NCBI GenBank assembly: GCA_947492175.1
Contig: CANLMQ010000048.1
Span: 1 to 34,065, forward strand
Reading direction: 5' to 3'
From: an uncultured Draconibacterium sp.
GTDB taxonomy: Bacteria; Bacteroidota; Bacteroidia; Bacteroidales; Prolixibacteraceae
Length of the DNA stretch: 34,065 nt
The position numbers were made by a program, and so were the translations under genes. Below, piece after piece: positions 15,853 through 25,084 of the stretch. The notes under the pieces were generated by a model, which was given only the letters and a program-made list of their open reading frames with translations, made no database searches and was not told where the DNA came from. The first letter of the stretch is position 1. Every line of letters begins with the position of its first letter.

Positions 15853-15914
15853 TTATGTTGTAGATTAAAGAAAATATTTACAAGCCTTTCTCAAAAAACG
15901 AGAAAGGCTTTTTT
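15841..15914 (+). promoter_or_regulatory. Transcription attenuator of ilvDBN (antiterminator and terminator)
   Basis: Terminator: AAGCCTTTCTC (15882-15892), loop AAAAAAC, GAGAAAGGCTT (15900-15910), then Ts to 15914; the stem is perfect over 11 bp. Antiterminator: GAGAGAGGCT (15841-15850) can pair with AGCCTTTCTC (15883-15892) with nine Watson-Crick pairs and one G-U. The two structures exclude each other. A ribosome reaching the leader stop covers the first strand and lets the terminator form. Confidence 0.82.
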
Positions 15915-15947
15915 AATGCTAAAACTGATAATAAAAGACAAATAAGT

Positions 15948-17777
15948 ATGCATAAACCATTACGCAGCAACACTACAACACAGGGCCGTAGAATGGCAGG
16001 TGCCAGAAGCCTTTGGAGAGCCAACGGAATGAAAGAAGAGCATTTTGGGAAACCACTAATTGCCGTTGTAAATTCGTTTACACAATTTGTTCCTGGTCAT
16101 GCACATTTACACGAGATTGGGCAATATGTAAAAGGATTAATTGAAGAGCAAGGCTATTTTGCTGCCGAGTTTAATACAATTGCCATTGATGATGGTATTG
16201 CTATGGGCCACGACGGCATGTTGTATTCATTGCCTTCGCGTGATGTAATTGCCGACAGTGTTGAGTACATGTGTAATGCACACAAAGTGGATGCAATGGT
16301 TTGTATCTCGAATTGCGACAAAATTACTCCGGGAATGCTAATGGCAGCCATGCGATTAAATATTCCTGCAGTTTTTGTTTCGGGTGGTCCAATGGAAGCC
16401 GGCGAAGTAGACGACAAATACCTCGATTTAGTAGATGCAATGGTCATGGCTGCCGATCAGAATGTTTCTGATCAAACACTTGCAGCTGTTGAAGAAAATG
16501 CCTGTCCTACATGTGGCTCGTGTTCGGGAATGTTTACAGCAAACTCGATGAACTGTTTAGCAGAAGCAATTGGAATGGCGCTGCCGGGTAACGGTACCAT
16601 TGTTGCCACACACGCCAACCGGAAACGCCTTTTTGAAGAAGCAGTTGAAAAAATAATTGCCGCTACAAAAGCTTATTATTATGATGGTGACGAGTCGGTA
16701 CTTCCAAGAGGAATTGCAACGCGCGATTCGTTTCTGAATGCGATGAAACTTGACATTGCCATGGGCGGTTCAACCAACACAGTTCTTCATTTACTTGCAA
16801 TCGCCCACGAAGCAGAAGTTGAGTTTACAATGAAAGACATTGACCAGCTTTCGCGGATTACACCCAACCTATGCAAGGTGGCGCCAAGTTCTCACTACCA
16901 CGTTCAGGATGTAAACCGAGCCGGAGGTATTTTATCAATTTTAGGTGAATTAAATAAAGCGGGATTGATTGAAACCAACGTTTCGCGTATTGATGGAAGA
17001 ACACTGGCTGAAGCTATTTCAGAATATCATGTTAACGGCGACACTGCTACTGAAGATGCAGCAAAAAGATTTAAATCAGCTCCGGGTGGTGGAAGAAACC
17101 TGGTAATGGGCTCGCAGGAAAGTTATTATAAAGAGCTGGATACTGACAGAGAAAATGGATGTATCCGCGATTTTGAGCATGCCTACAACAAAGACGGAGG
17201 CCTTGCAGTGCTTTACGGAAACATTGCTGAAAATGGCTGTATTGTTAAAACTGCTGGTGTTGATGCCTCAATTTTTAAATTTACGGGAACTGCCAAAGTA
17301 TTCGATTCGCAGGATGAAGCGGTAAACGGTATTCTGGGCGATGCGGTTCAAAAAGGAGATGTAATTGTAATTCGTTACGAAGGTCCAAAAGGTGGCCCAG
17401 GAATGCAGGAAATGTTATACCCAACTTCCTACCTGAAATCGATGCAATTAGATAAGGATTGTGCGTTAATTACCGACGGACGTTTCTCGGGCGGAACTTC
17501 CGGACTTTCAATAGGTCATGTTTCGCCGGAAGCTGCAGGTGGTGGTGCAATTGGCTTAATTCAGAATAACGATAAAATAGAAATTGACATTACAAAACGC
17601 TCTATCAATCTTCTCATTTCCGATGTAGAACTGGCAGAGCGCAGAAAAGCTGAAGAGGCCAAAGGAAAGGATGCATTTACTCCGGTTGGAAGAAACAGAA
17701 CAGTTTCGAAAGCTTTAAAGGCTTATGCAAGCCTGGTTTCGGCTGCCGACAAAGGTGCAATTAGACTTATTGACTAA
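15948..17777 (+). CDS. ilvD: Dihydroxy-acid dehydratase, 609 aa
   Basis: Converts 2,3-dihydroxy-isovalerate or -methylvalerate to the 2-keto acids in valine, leucine and isoleucine synthesis; cytosolic Fe-S enzyme. Visible hallmarks are DDGIAMGHDGM (about 81-91), ISNCDKITPGM with cluster Cys123, ACPTCGSCSGMFTANSMN (186-203) and the C-terminal ITDGRFSGGTSGLSIGHVSPEA. Length fits the longer IlvD type. It starts 34 bp after the attenuator's last T and is the first gene of the ilvD-ilvB-ilvN operon. Confidence 0.97.
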   Translation: MHKPLRSNTTTQGRRMAGARSLWRANGMKEEHFGKPLIAVVNSFTQFVPGHAHLHEIGQYVKGLIEEQGYFAAEFNTIAIDDGIAMGHDGMLYSLPSRDVIADSVEYMCNAHKVDAMVCISNCDKITPGMLMAAMRLNIPAVFVSGGPMEAGEVDDKYLDLVDAMVMAADQNVSDQTLAAVEENACPTCGSCSGMFTANSMNCLAEAIGMALPGNGTIVATHANRKRLFEEAVEKIIAATKAYYYDGDESVLPRGIATRDSFLNAMKLDIAMGGSTNTVLHLLAIAHEAEVEFTMKDIDQLSRITPNLCKVAPSSHYHVQDVNRAGGILSILGELNKAGLIETNVSRIDGRTLAEAISEYHVNGDTATEDAAKRFKSAPGGGRNLVMGSQESYYKELDTDRENGCIRDFEHAYNKDGGLAVLYGNIAENGCIVKTAGVDASIFKFTGTAKVFDSQDEAVNGILGDAVQKGDVIVIRYEGPKGGPGMQEMLYPTSYLKSMQLDKDCALITDGRFSGGTSGLSIGHVSPEAAGGGAIGLIQNNDKIEIDITKRSINLLISDVELAERRKAEEAKGKDAFTPVGRNRTVSKALKAYASLVSAADKGAIRLID

Positions 17778-17914
17778 TACCCAGTAGCATTTATTAGTAA
17801 TTGTAATTCATTTCGTAAAAAAATGATTGATCAATTTCGAACACAGAGGTAACAGATTTTTCTAACACTACTGGTTCGAAATAACTGGAAGAAATAAAAA
17901 TACACTAACAGATA

Positions 17915-17942
17915 AGCTAGCAGCTAAAAGCTAGCAGCTAAA
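17915..17942 (+). repeat. Tandem repeat, two copies of a 14-bp unit (four heptamers)
   Basis: AGCTAGCAGCTAAA occurs twice back to back, at 17915-17928 and 17929-17942, and each unit divides into two related heptamers. It lies in the 174-bp ilvD-ilvB spacer, 9 bp before the ilvB start codon. It belongs to a set of 7-bp-unit tracts in this window. Confidence 0.8.
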
Positions 17943-17951
17943 ATCTTAATT

Positions 17952-19649
17952 ATGACAACAAAAAAAGTTACCGGTTCACAAGCATTAATTCTTTCGTTAC
18001 TGGAAGAGGGTGTGGATACCATCTTCGGTTATCCGGGAGGTGCCATAATGCCCGTATACGATGCTTTATACGATTTCGACAAAGAGGTAAAACATATATT
18101 AACTCGTCATGAGCAGGGAGCTATCCATGGTGCGCAAGGCTATGCGCGTGTCTCAGGCAAACCGGGAATTTGCTTTGCAACCTCTGGCCCGGGTGCTACA
18201 AACCTTATGACCGGAATTGCTGATGCAATGATTGACTCAACTCCCTTGGTCTGTATCACAGGCCAGGTTGCTTCTCCGCTTTTGGGAACCGATGCATTCC
18301 AGGAATCTGATATTGTAGGGATGTCAATTCCGGTTACAAAATGGAATTACCAGGTTACAACACCTGAAGAAATTCCTGAAGCAATTGCCCAGGCTTTTTA
18401 TATTGCCACAACAGGACGTCCGGGGCCGGTTTTAATCGACCTTACCAAAGATGCTCAGTTTGGCGAGCTTGAGTTTGAATACAAAAAATGCACAAAAATA
18501 AGAAGCTATGTACCTGAAATGCACGTTGACCCGCACCAGGTTAAAGCAGCTGCTGATTTAATTGATGCAGCAAAAAAACCAATGCTTCTGTTTGGACACG
18601 GAATAATTATTGGCCGTGCCGAAGACGAGTTAAAAGCTTTTATCGAAAAAACAGGTATTCCTGCGGCGTGGACTATAATGGGCTTGTCTGCACTTCCAAC
18701 CGAACACGAACTGAATGTTGGAATGCTTGGCATGCACGGAAACTATGGCCCCAACCTATTAACCAATGAAGCCGATCTGATTATTGCAGTTGGTATGCGT
18801 TTCGACGACCGGGTTACCGGAAAAGTTAGCGAATACGCAAAAAAAGCCAAAATAATACACATCGAAATTGATCCGGCCGAGGTAGACAAAATCATCAAAT
18901 CGGATGTTTCAATTATTGGCGACGCGAAAAAAGCATTACATATGCTTACAGCTAATGTTGCAGAAAACAAGCACAGTGAATGGGTTCAGGAATTCAGAAA
19001 GTGCGATGCAATAGAACATGAAAAAGTAATTTCGAAAGACTTGCTCCCTTCCAAGCCCGGACTAAGAATGGGCGAGGTAGTTCGTATTGCTTCAGAAAAA
19101 ACAAACAACGAAGCCATTTTAGTAACTGATGTTGGTCAGCACCAAATGATTGCTCAGCGTTATTTCAAATTTAAAAACTCGCGGTGCAATGTTACTTCGG
19201 GCGGTTTGGGAACCATGGGTTTTGGGCTTCCTGCAAGTATGGGAGCACAACTTGGGGCACCCGACAAGACAGTTGTGGCGGTAATTGGCGATGGTGGTTT
19301 TCAGATGACAATCCAGGAACTTGGTACCATTGCACAAAATAAACTTCCGGTAAAAATCATCATTCTGAACAATAACTTTTTGGGAATGGTACGCCAGTGG
19401 CAGCAATTGTTTTTCGACAGAAGATATTCATTCACCGAATTACAAAATCCTGATTTTATTACAATTGCCAAAGGATTCGGAATTGATGGCCATACTGTCT
19501 CAAAACGAGAGAACCTGGAAGAAAGCGTTCAGAAAATGGTTGACCACGATGGTCCTTATTTACTGGAAGTAATTATTGAGAAGGAAGATAATGTGTTCCC
19601 AATGGTACCAACCGGAGCATCGGTATCTGACGTAATTCTAGAGCCATAA
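17952..19649 (+). CDS. ilvB: Acetolactate synthase, large (catalytic) subunit, 565 aa
   Basis: A thiamine-diphosphate enzyme that joins pyruvate with pyruvate or 2-ketobutyrate, the first common step of branched-chain amino acid synthesis. The N-terminal domain carries FGYPGGAIMPVYDAL and TRHEQGAIHGAQGYAR with catalytic Glu54. The central FAD-type domain follows. The C-terminal domain has the thiamine-diphosphate motif GDGGFQMTIQELGTI ending in NNN, with FLGMVRQWQ. It is followed 116 bp later by the regulatory subunit. The gene sits after ilvD with a 174-bp spacer, so it may have extra control within the operon. Confidence 0.97.
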   Translation: MTTKKVTGSQALILSLLEEGVDTIFGYPGGAIMPVYDALYDFDKEVKHILTRHEQGAIHGAQGYARVSGKPGICFATSGPGATNLMTGIADAMIDSTPLVCITGQVASPLLGTDAFQESDIVGMSIPVTKWNYQVTTPEEIPEAIAQAFYIATTGRPGPVLIDLTKDAQFGELEFEYKKCTKIRSYVPEMHVDPHQVKAAADLIDAAKKPMLLFGHGIIIGRAEDELKAFIEKTGIPAAWTIMGLSALPTEHELNVGMLGMHGNYGPNLLTNEADLIIAVGMRFDDRVTGKVSEYAKKAKIIHIEIDPAEVDKIIKSDVSIIGDAKKALHMLTANVAENKHSEWVQEFRKCDAIEHEKVISKDLLPSKPGLRMGEVVRIASEKTNNEAILVTDVGQHQMIAQRYFKFKNSRCNVTSGGLGTMGFGLPASMGAQLGAPDKTVVAVIGDGGFQMTIQELGTIAQNKLPVKIIILNNNFLGMVRQWQQLFFDRRYSFTELQNPDFITIAKGFGIDGHTVSKRENLEESVQKMVDHDGPYLLEVIIEKEDNVFPMVPTGASVSDVILEP

Positions 19650-19765
19650 TAATCTGAAAAACATTGATAACATGAAACGAACATGACTTTAATTTGCCAC
19701 AAAAAGTATTACAAAAATCATGGGAGTTCCATCTAATACCTTTAAAAACTTTAAATATTAATTAG

Positions 19766-20308
19766 ATGAAAAACGAATATATAATAACGGTATATACCGA
19801 AAACCATATTGGATTATTAACCCGAATAACGGTAATTTTTACACGCCGAAAAATAAACATCGAGAGTTTAACAGTTTCCGAATCTGCCATCCACGGCATA
19901 TTTAAATTCACAATTGTGATAAAAGAAACAGAAGCTCAGGTTAAAAAGGTAGTTGGCCAGATTGAAAAGCAAATTGACGTACTAAAAGCTTTCTTCCATA
20001 CCAATGAAGAAATGATTTTCCAGGAAATAGCGCTTTACAAAGTACCAATAGATCCGATTTACGAAAGCGATACTATTGAAAAAATTGTGAGAAAAGCAGG
20101 TGCACGAATTCTTGAGATTACTAAAGATTATGTAGTTATTGAAAAAACCGGGCATAAAGTAGATACACAGGCATTGTTTGAAGAACTAAATCAGTTTAAA
20201 GTAATGCAGTTTATCCGTTCAGGTCGTGTTGCACTTACCCGCGATCCTATCGAACGCCTCTCAGAATTTCTGAAAGAACGAGATGCTTTTCTGAATAGTC
20301 TGGATTAA
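19766..20308 (+). CDS. ilvN: Acetolactate synthase, small (regulatory) subunit, 180 aa
   Basis: The N-terminal ACT domain (residues about 4-78; YTENHIGLLTRITVIFTRRK, then INIESLTVSES) is the valine-binding regulatory domain that confers feedback inhibition on the large subunit. The C-terminal half (IEKIVRKAGARILEITKDYV, later FKVMQFIRSGRVALTR) is typical of the small-subunit activation domain. Length (about 160-185 aa) is normal; ilvH is an equally valid symbol. It is the last gene of the operon, closed by the terminator at 20333. Confidence 0.95.
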   Translation: MKNEYIITVYTENHIGLLTRITVIFTRRKINIESLTVSESAIHGIFKFTIVIKETEAQVKKVVGQIEKQIDVLKAFFHTNEEMIFQEIALYKVPIDPIYESDTIEKIVRKAGARILEITKDYVVIEKTGHKVDTQALFEELNQFKVMQFIRSGRVALTRDPIERLSEFLKERDAFLNSLD

Positions 20309-20332
20309 TACAATTTTACTTTTCGTAAAAAG

Positions 20333-20365
20333 AACCTGTCTGAACTTTCTGACAGGTTTTTTTTT
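20333..20365 (+). terminator. Rho-independent terminator of ilvDBN
   Basis: AACCTGTC (20333-20340) pairs with GACAGGTT (20351-20358), with a 10-base loop and a run of nine Ts from 20357 to 20365. It closes the ilv operon before any ilvC. The rest of the 20309-20631 gap holds a 17-codon ORF and one short hairpin at 20484-20499 (GAAAGCA/TGCTTTC) with no T-run; I can support no gene there. Confidence 0.9.
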
Positions 20366-20631
20366 GAGCAATTAAAATCATCATTATAATGAAAGCAGCC
20401 AAAATTCATCCACTAAAAATTAATTTTGAGATACCGGCTTAAACTATGTCACTTATATTGCAAATTAATAGATTTAACCGGAAGAAAGCAGGTGCTTTCA
20501 ATGCTCGACAAACCATCATGTTAGTATATTTCTTCAAATCAAGAACTAATTCAACATAAGAAATTAGTAACTTGTCATACAAATATTCAGAAAATTTCGC
20601 CACATTGCAGAAGTAAATAACCAACAACAAA

Positions 20632-21744
20632 ATGAGCCTTTTTATTACAAAAACCGAGATATTCCAATCGCCGATCAGATTAAAGGAACCCTTCGTTATT
20701 TCGCTGGGTCCCATGGAGTATGCACAGAATGTTATCATTATTATTCATACCAATAAAGGAATAACAGGTTTTGGAGAATGCAGCCCGTTTATGACCATCA
20801 ATGGTGAAAGTATGGAAACATGTTTTGTGGTTGCTCAGTATCTGGCAAAGGTTTTGAAAGGCAAAAATCCGCTTGATATTGAAGATTGCTCAATGGCAAT
20901 GGACAAAGTTATTTACGGCAATTCCAGTATTAAAAGCGCTTTCGATATGGCATTATACGATATCGCTGCCCAGGAGGCCAATGTTCCGCTTTATAAATAT
21001 CTGGGAGGAAAAAACCACAACGAAATCCAGATTGATTATACCATCAGCCTGAGAGAAACTGAAAAAATGGTTGAGGATGCCAAAAAAATTATTACCAATG
21101 GCTTCGAAATCATTAAAGTAAAACTAGGGCATTCGAAAGAAAAAGATGTCGAAAGTATTCGTTTAATCCGCGAAGCAATCGGATCAGAAATTCCGCTTCG
21201 ACTGGATGCAAACCAGGGCTGGAATGCCAACGAAACAAAGGAAATTTTAAATAGTCTGGCTTCTTACAATATTCAACATTGCGAAGAACCAATTCCACGA
21301 TGGGATTTTATGGAGCTTCCGGAAATATGTAAGAACAGTCCCATCCCGATTATGGCCGACGAAACCTGCTGCGATCATCACGACGCCAAACGCCTTATTC
21401 AACTAAAGGCCTGCCATCGGATTAATATTAAACTCAGCAAATCGTCGGGTATTTTTAAAGCGCTTAAAATTATCAAATTGGCCGAAGCTGCCAATATGCA
21501 AATTCAGGTTGGCGGCTTTCTCGAATCGCGTCTTGGTTTTACCGCATCGGCACATCTTGCACTGGCCAGTGAGAATATTGTTTATTACGATTTTGATACT
21601 CCATTAATGATGGTTGAAGATCCTGTTGTTGGGGGGATTAAATACAATTCAAAAGGAAAAATAACCATGCCCGAAGTTCCGGGATTGGGAGCGTCAATTC
21701 ACCCGGATTTTTTAAAGGGATTGGAAAAGAAGGTAATTGATTAG
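20632..21744 (+). CDS. Enolase-superfamily enzyme, probable dipeptide epimerase, 370 aa
   Basis: Same superfamily as the enzyme at 5629-6756 but clearly diverged and without a signal peptide, so cytosolic. Catalytic K162-x-K164 (IIKVKLG) and K267 (INIKLSKS), metal ligands D192 (RLDANQGW), E218 or E219 (CEEP) and D243 (MADE), and the DxD motif D320-F-D322 (YYDFDTP) are all present. These point to a dipeptide epimerase of the muconate-lactonizing subgroup, though substrate ranges in that group vary widely. It lies before a TonB receptor with 135 bp between. The pairing suggests uptake and use of small peptides, as inference. Confidence 0.87.
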   Translation: MSLFITKTEIFQSPIRLKEPFVISLGPMEYAQNVIIIIHTNKGITGFGECSPFMTINGESMETCFVVAQYLAKVLKGKNPLDIEDCSMAMDKVIYGNSSIKSAFDMALYDIAAQEANVPLYKYLGGKNHNEIQIDYTISLRETEKMVEDAKKIITNGFEIIKVKLGHSKEKDVESIRLIREAIGSEIPLRLDANQGWNANETKEILNSLASYNIQHCEEPIPRWDFMELPEICKNSPIPIMADETCCDHHDAKRLIQLKACHRINIKLSKSSGIFKALKIIKLAEAANMQIQVGGFLESRLGFTASAHLALASENIVYYDFDTPLMMVEDPVVGGIKYNSKGKITMPEVPGLGASIHPDFLKGLEKKVID

Positions 21745-21846
21745 CAGAATTGAAGCAGTACAAACAGGTACATTTTATTTGAACTCCTCTCCCATTTCAA
21801 CAAATCCCGTACTTTGATTTAAGTTCGAACATTGCATTCTTTTCCT

Positions 21847-21854
21847 TAACTTTG
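21847..21854 (+). promoter_or_regulatory. Possible -7 promoter element of the TonB receptor gene
   Basis: TAACTTTG fits the Bacteroidota TAnnTTTG -7 element and lies 26 bp before the start codon. No well-spaced TTG -33 element accompanies it, so the call is tentative. Confidence 0.35.
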
Positions 21855-21879
21855 AATCAGGAACATTAAACAATGACCA

Positions 21880-23958
21880 ATGGAAAAAATTAAGCATATA
21901 CTTATTGTCCTGATCATTGTTTTATGCATTTCTATTCCGAATGCAGTAAAGGCTCAATTTCCAATATTAAACCAGGATACAACCTTAATTAGCGACCAAC
22001 TGCAGGAAGTTACCATTACTGCTTTTCGCTCGCCCTACAACATTTTTAATACTCCAGCACCGGTTAACCTCATTTTACCCGAACAACTGGAAAGTGGCAA
22101 CGCCCTTACACCGGTTGAAGCCTTAAATCGTATTCCCGGAGTTCTAATGCATCACGGTACTTTTAATACGAACCGTCTCACCATTCGCGGGATCGGATCG
22201 CGAACTCCTTATGCCACCAACAAAATTAAAGCGTATTTTGGCGAAATTCCCTTAACCTCAGGCGATGGAGAAACAACTCTTGAGGATCTTGAAAATACTT
22301 CTATTCAGCGCATAGAGATCATCAAAGGGCCTTCGTCAAGTTTATATGGTGCAGGTCTCGCAGGTGTAATACTTTTTCATCCCAAAACGGTTGTAAAAGA
22401 TTTCGTTCAAAACCAAACAGTTCTGGCTTCATTCGGAACGATAAAAAATACACTCACAGCCGGAATAACTAAAGATAAACTCAAAATTTATGCACTCGGA
22501 TCGATTTTGAACAGCGATGGCTACCGCGACAATAACAACACCAACCGGGCGAATATCCTTTTAAATTCGGTGTATTCTTTTTCAGAAAAATCAAATATGC
22601 AGCTTCTGGTTAAAGCCACAAAAATGAAAGGTTATATTCCAAGTTCGTTGGATTACCAGACATTTAAGGAAAATCCGGAAAGTGCTGCTGCCAACTGGAA
22701 AAGTGTGGAAGGTTATGAACAATACGACAACGCACAAATTGGAATTTCGTATAACAGGTTTACGGTAAATGAAGGAAAAATTTCGGTGGCAGCTTTCGGA
22801 AGTATCCGAGAAATGGATGAGTTACGTCCTTTTAATCTGTTGGAAGAATCGTCGGATTACGTGGGAGGACGAGCTTATATTCAGAAAATAGTTCGCACTC
22901 AGAATACACGTTTTGTTCTCACCACAGGTTTCGAAATGTTTAGGGAAAACTACAACTGGAAAACCCGCGATAACGACAATGCCAGTCTGCTTTCAGACAA
23001 TAACGAAAAGCGGCAATACGAGAACCTGTTTGTTCAAATGGAAACCAACTTCAATAATAAGTTATTTGTATCTTCCGGTGTAAACGGAAATCTAACACGA
23101 TTTGATTTTACCGATTACTATCTTGCTAACGGAGACCAATCGGCCAGGCACAACTACAAACCGGTTATATCGCCTCGTTTGGGTGTTACAGCTATACTTA
23201 CAGAAGGCTGTTCGGTTTTTGGAAACATTAGCCATGGTTTTTCTACTCCATCGTTTCAGGAAACGCTCTTACCTCAGGGCGAAGTAAATCCCGAAATTAA
23301 ACCTGAGTCAGGCTGGAGTTTTGAAGCCGGCTTCCGTTCTCAATATTCTAACCGGCTAAAGTTTTCGGCCAGTTATTATCGTATTTATGTGAATAATTTG
23401 CTGGTAGCCCGTCGCACCGGCGAAGATGCTTACATTGGTGTAAATGCCGGGCAATCGGTTCATCCCGGACTGGAGGCTGAATTAACCTGGATTACAATAA
23501 CCAACAATGGACTGCCACTTTTAACCATGAATGGAAATGCAACCTTTTCCAACTATCATTTTAATGATTTTATTGATTTGGGAACCAACTATTCGGGGAA
23601 ACAGCTACCCGGAACCGCTAAGGAAACCTGGTTTGTGGGTGCAAAATTAGATCCTGTTAAAAACCTGTCGCTGAATGCCTGGTACCGCTTTAACGGAGAA
23701 ATGCCGGTAAATGATGCCAACACCGAGTTTTCGGATTCATTTGGAATTTCGGGAGCTGAATTTAAATACCATGGCAAATCAGGAAAATTCAAATTTGAGC
23801 TAAAAGGCGGTATTCAAAATATTTTCGATATCCATTACGCTTCAATGCTCACAGTAAACGCTCCATCGTTTAATAATGTTCCGCCCCGCTACTACTATCC
23901 GGGGAATCCTCGAAATTATTATGTTTCAGTTTTAATTGGTTTAATCAACATTGACTGA
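21880..23958 (+). CDS. TonB-dependent outer-membrane receptor, 692 aa
   Basis: A signal peptide of about 26 residues ends VKAQ. A short N-terminus with a TonB-box-like stretch (LQEVTITAFRS) follows. The plug domain (about 45-165) shows ALNRIPGVLMHHG, RLTIRGIGSRTPY and QRIEIIKGPSSSLYGAGLAG. The remaining roughly 520 residues form the 22-strand barrel, ending in a strand with NYYVSVLIGL. It lacks the N-terminal carboxypeptidase-like domain of SusC proteins and has no SusD partner, so it is more like siderophore, vitamin or peptide receptors. Ligand unknown; the preceding epimerase hints at peptides. Confidence 0.92.
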   Translation: MEKIKHILIVLIIVLCISIPNAVKAQFPILNQDTTLISDQLQEVTITAFRSPYNIFNTPAPVNLILPEQLESGNALTPVEALNRIPGVLMHHGTFNTNRLTIRGIGSRTPYATNKIKAYFGEIPLTSGDGETTLEDLENTSIQRIEIIKGPSSSLYGAGLAGVILFHPKTVVKDFVQNQTVLASFGTIKNTLTAGITKDKLKIYALGSILNSDGYRDNNNTNRANILLNSVYSFSEKSNMQLLVKATKMKGYIPSSLDYQTFKENPESAAANWKSVEGYEQYDNAQIGISYNRFTVNEGKISVAAFGSIREMDELRPFNLLEESSDYVGGRAYIQKIVRTQNTRFVLTTGFEMFRENYNWKTRDNDNASLLSDNNEKRQYENLFVQMETNFNNKLFVSSGVNGNLTRFDFTDYYLANGDQSARHNYKPVISPRLGVTAILTEGCSVFGNISHGFSTPSFQETLLPQGEVNPEIKPESGWSFEAGFRSQYSNRLKFSASYYRIYVNNLLVARRTGEDAYIGVNAGQSVHPGLEAELTWITITNNGLPLLTMNGNATFSNYHFNDFIDLGTNYSGKQLPGTAKETWFVGAKLDPVKNLSLNAWYRFNGEMPVNDANTEFSDSFGISGAEFKYHGKSGKFKFELKGGIQNIFDIHYASMLTVNAPSFNNVPPRYYYPGNPRNYYVSVLIGLINID

Positions 23959-24063
23959 TCTATTTTCACAACTGCTATTGTTATTGTACCAGGCAAGATT
24001 TATTGCCACTAACCCAATTCAGATAAACTCAAAACAAAGAACAGTCTTCTGCTCCGAAAATCG

Positions 24064-25077
24064 CTACAGCGACTTACGCCGCACAAATTGAAACGGACTT
24101 TTAATTCGTTTAAATTCTTTTGATAAAATCATTTCAGCCGCCAGCCGGCCTATTTCGTCGTGATTGGTGGAAATGGTTGTAATCCCGTCTTCCAGAATTT
24201 CTTTTACCGGATTATCGTTGTATGCAACCACTCCAATATCTTTTCCCAATTTCCAGTTTTTCTCTTTTGTTATTTTTACAAACCGGTATAAATCGTCGTC
24301 GGAAACCAGTACATAAGCTTCGTTCTTTTTAACATCCTTTTCGTCCAGCTGCCCGATAACAGAAAATTCAAACTCGTTTACCTGGCAAAAAATCTGGAAT
24401 CCGCGTAAAATATTTTTTGAGTAATATTCATTGGTCGGAAAAACAAGATTTACTTTCGAATACTTTTTCAGAAGTAATATTCCTTCGCCCAAAGCAGTTT
24501 GAATATCCTTCTCAAACTCCTGGTAAACCACCGGATAATCTTTTAACGAATCAAGGTTCCTATCAATCAGCAAAACTTTATTGCGAGGCAGTTTTTTAAT
24601 CACTTTAGCCAAATTCGCGTCCTCGTTTTTAAACTGTGGCAATATGGCAAAGTAGTCGTAATTATTTATCTGGTTTTCAATTATATCTTCAAATTTATCG
24701 ATGCTGTAATTGTATATAAATACGTCGACAGCAGCTTTACTTCCCAATGTTTCTACAAACGAGTAATAAAGGTTACGTTTATAATTACTGAGTTTATTAA
24801 AAATCAGGGCCACCTTAATTTCCTTCTGAACATTAATCTGATTAACGTAATACCCCTTACCGCGAACCGACAGAAGAACACCTTTCTTTTTTAAGTACAC
24901 ATATGCTTTTTCCACAGTATCGCGTGAAAGCAAAAGTTCTTCGCTGGTTTCATTTATTGAAGGAATGCGCTGGCCTTTCTTAAAAATACCGGCTTCAATA
25001 TCCGAAATAATCAATTCAACAACCTGTTTGTATTTAGGTACTTCCGATTCGTGATTTATACGCAAGTCGTAACTCAT
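24064..25077 (-). CDS. GntR-family regulator with LacI-like ligand domain, 337 aa
   Basis: A winged-helix GntR domain lies at residues about 10-80 (YKQVVELIISDIEAGIFKKG, LSRDTVEKAYVYLKKKGVL). A periplasmic-binding-protein-like sensor domain of the LacI type (residues about 85-330) follows, ending with GVVAYNDNPVKEILEDGITT and IGRLAAEMIL. Such fusions in Bacteroidota normally sense sugars. The longer reading from 25173 runs back into the OmpA coding sequence, so I start at MSYDLRIN (25077), 7 bp after that gene's stop. Being co-transcribed with an OmpA protein is unusual for this regulator type. No sugar genes adjoin it. Confidence 0.88.
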   Translation of the reverse strand: MSYDLRINHESEVPKYKQVVELIISDIEAGIFKKGQRIPSINETSEELLLSRDTVEKAYVYLKKKGVLLSVRGKGYYVNQINVQKEIKVALIFNKLSNYKRNLYYSFVETLGSKAAVDVFIYNYSIDKFEDIIENQINNYDYFAILPQFKNEDANLAKVIKKLPRNKVLLIDRNLDSLKDYPVVYQEFEKDIQTALGEGILLLKKYSKVNLVFPTNEYYSKNILRGFQIFCQVNEFEFSVIGQLDEKDVKKNEAYVLVSDDDLYRFVKITKEKNWKLGKDIGVVAYNDNPVKEILEDGITTISTNHDEIGRLAAEMILSKEFKRIKSPFQFVRRKSL

Positions 25078-25084
25078 TTCTTCT

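Noticed and set aside
20389..20442. 17-codon ORF between ilvN and the second epimerase
   Set aside because: Its first residues (MKAAKIHPLKINFEIPA) vaguely recall an enolase-superfamily N-terminus and might be a relic, but it is too short to support.
20484..20499. Perfect inverted repeat GAAAGCA/TGCTTTC as a terminator or operator
   Set aside because: No T-run follows and no second copy was seen; the bare stem is too little evidence.
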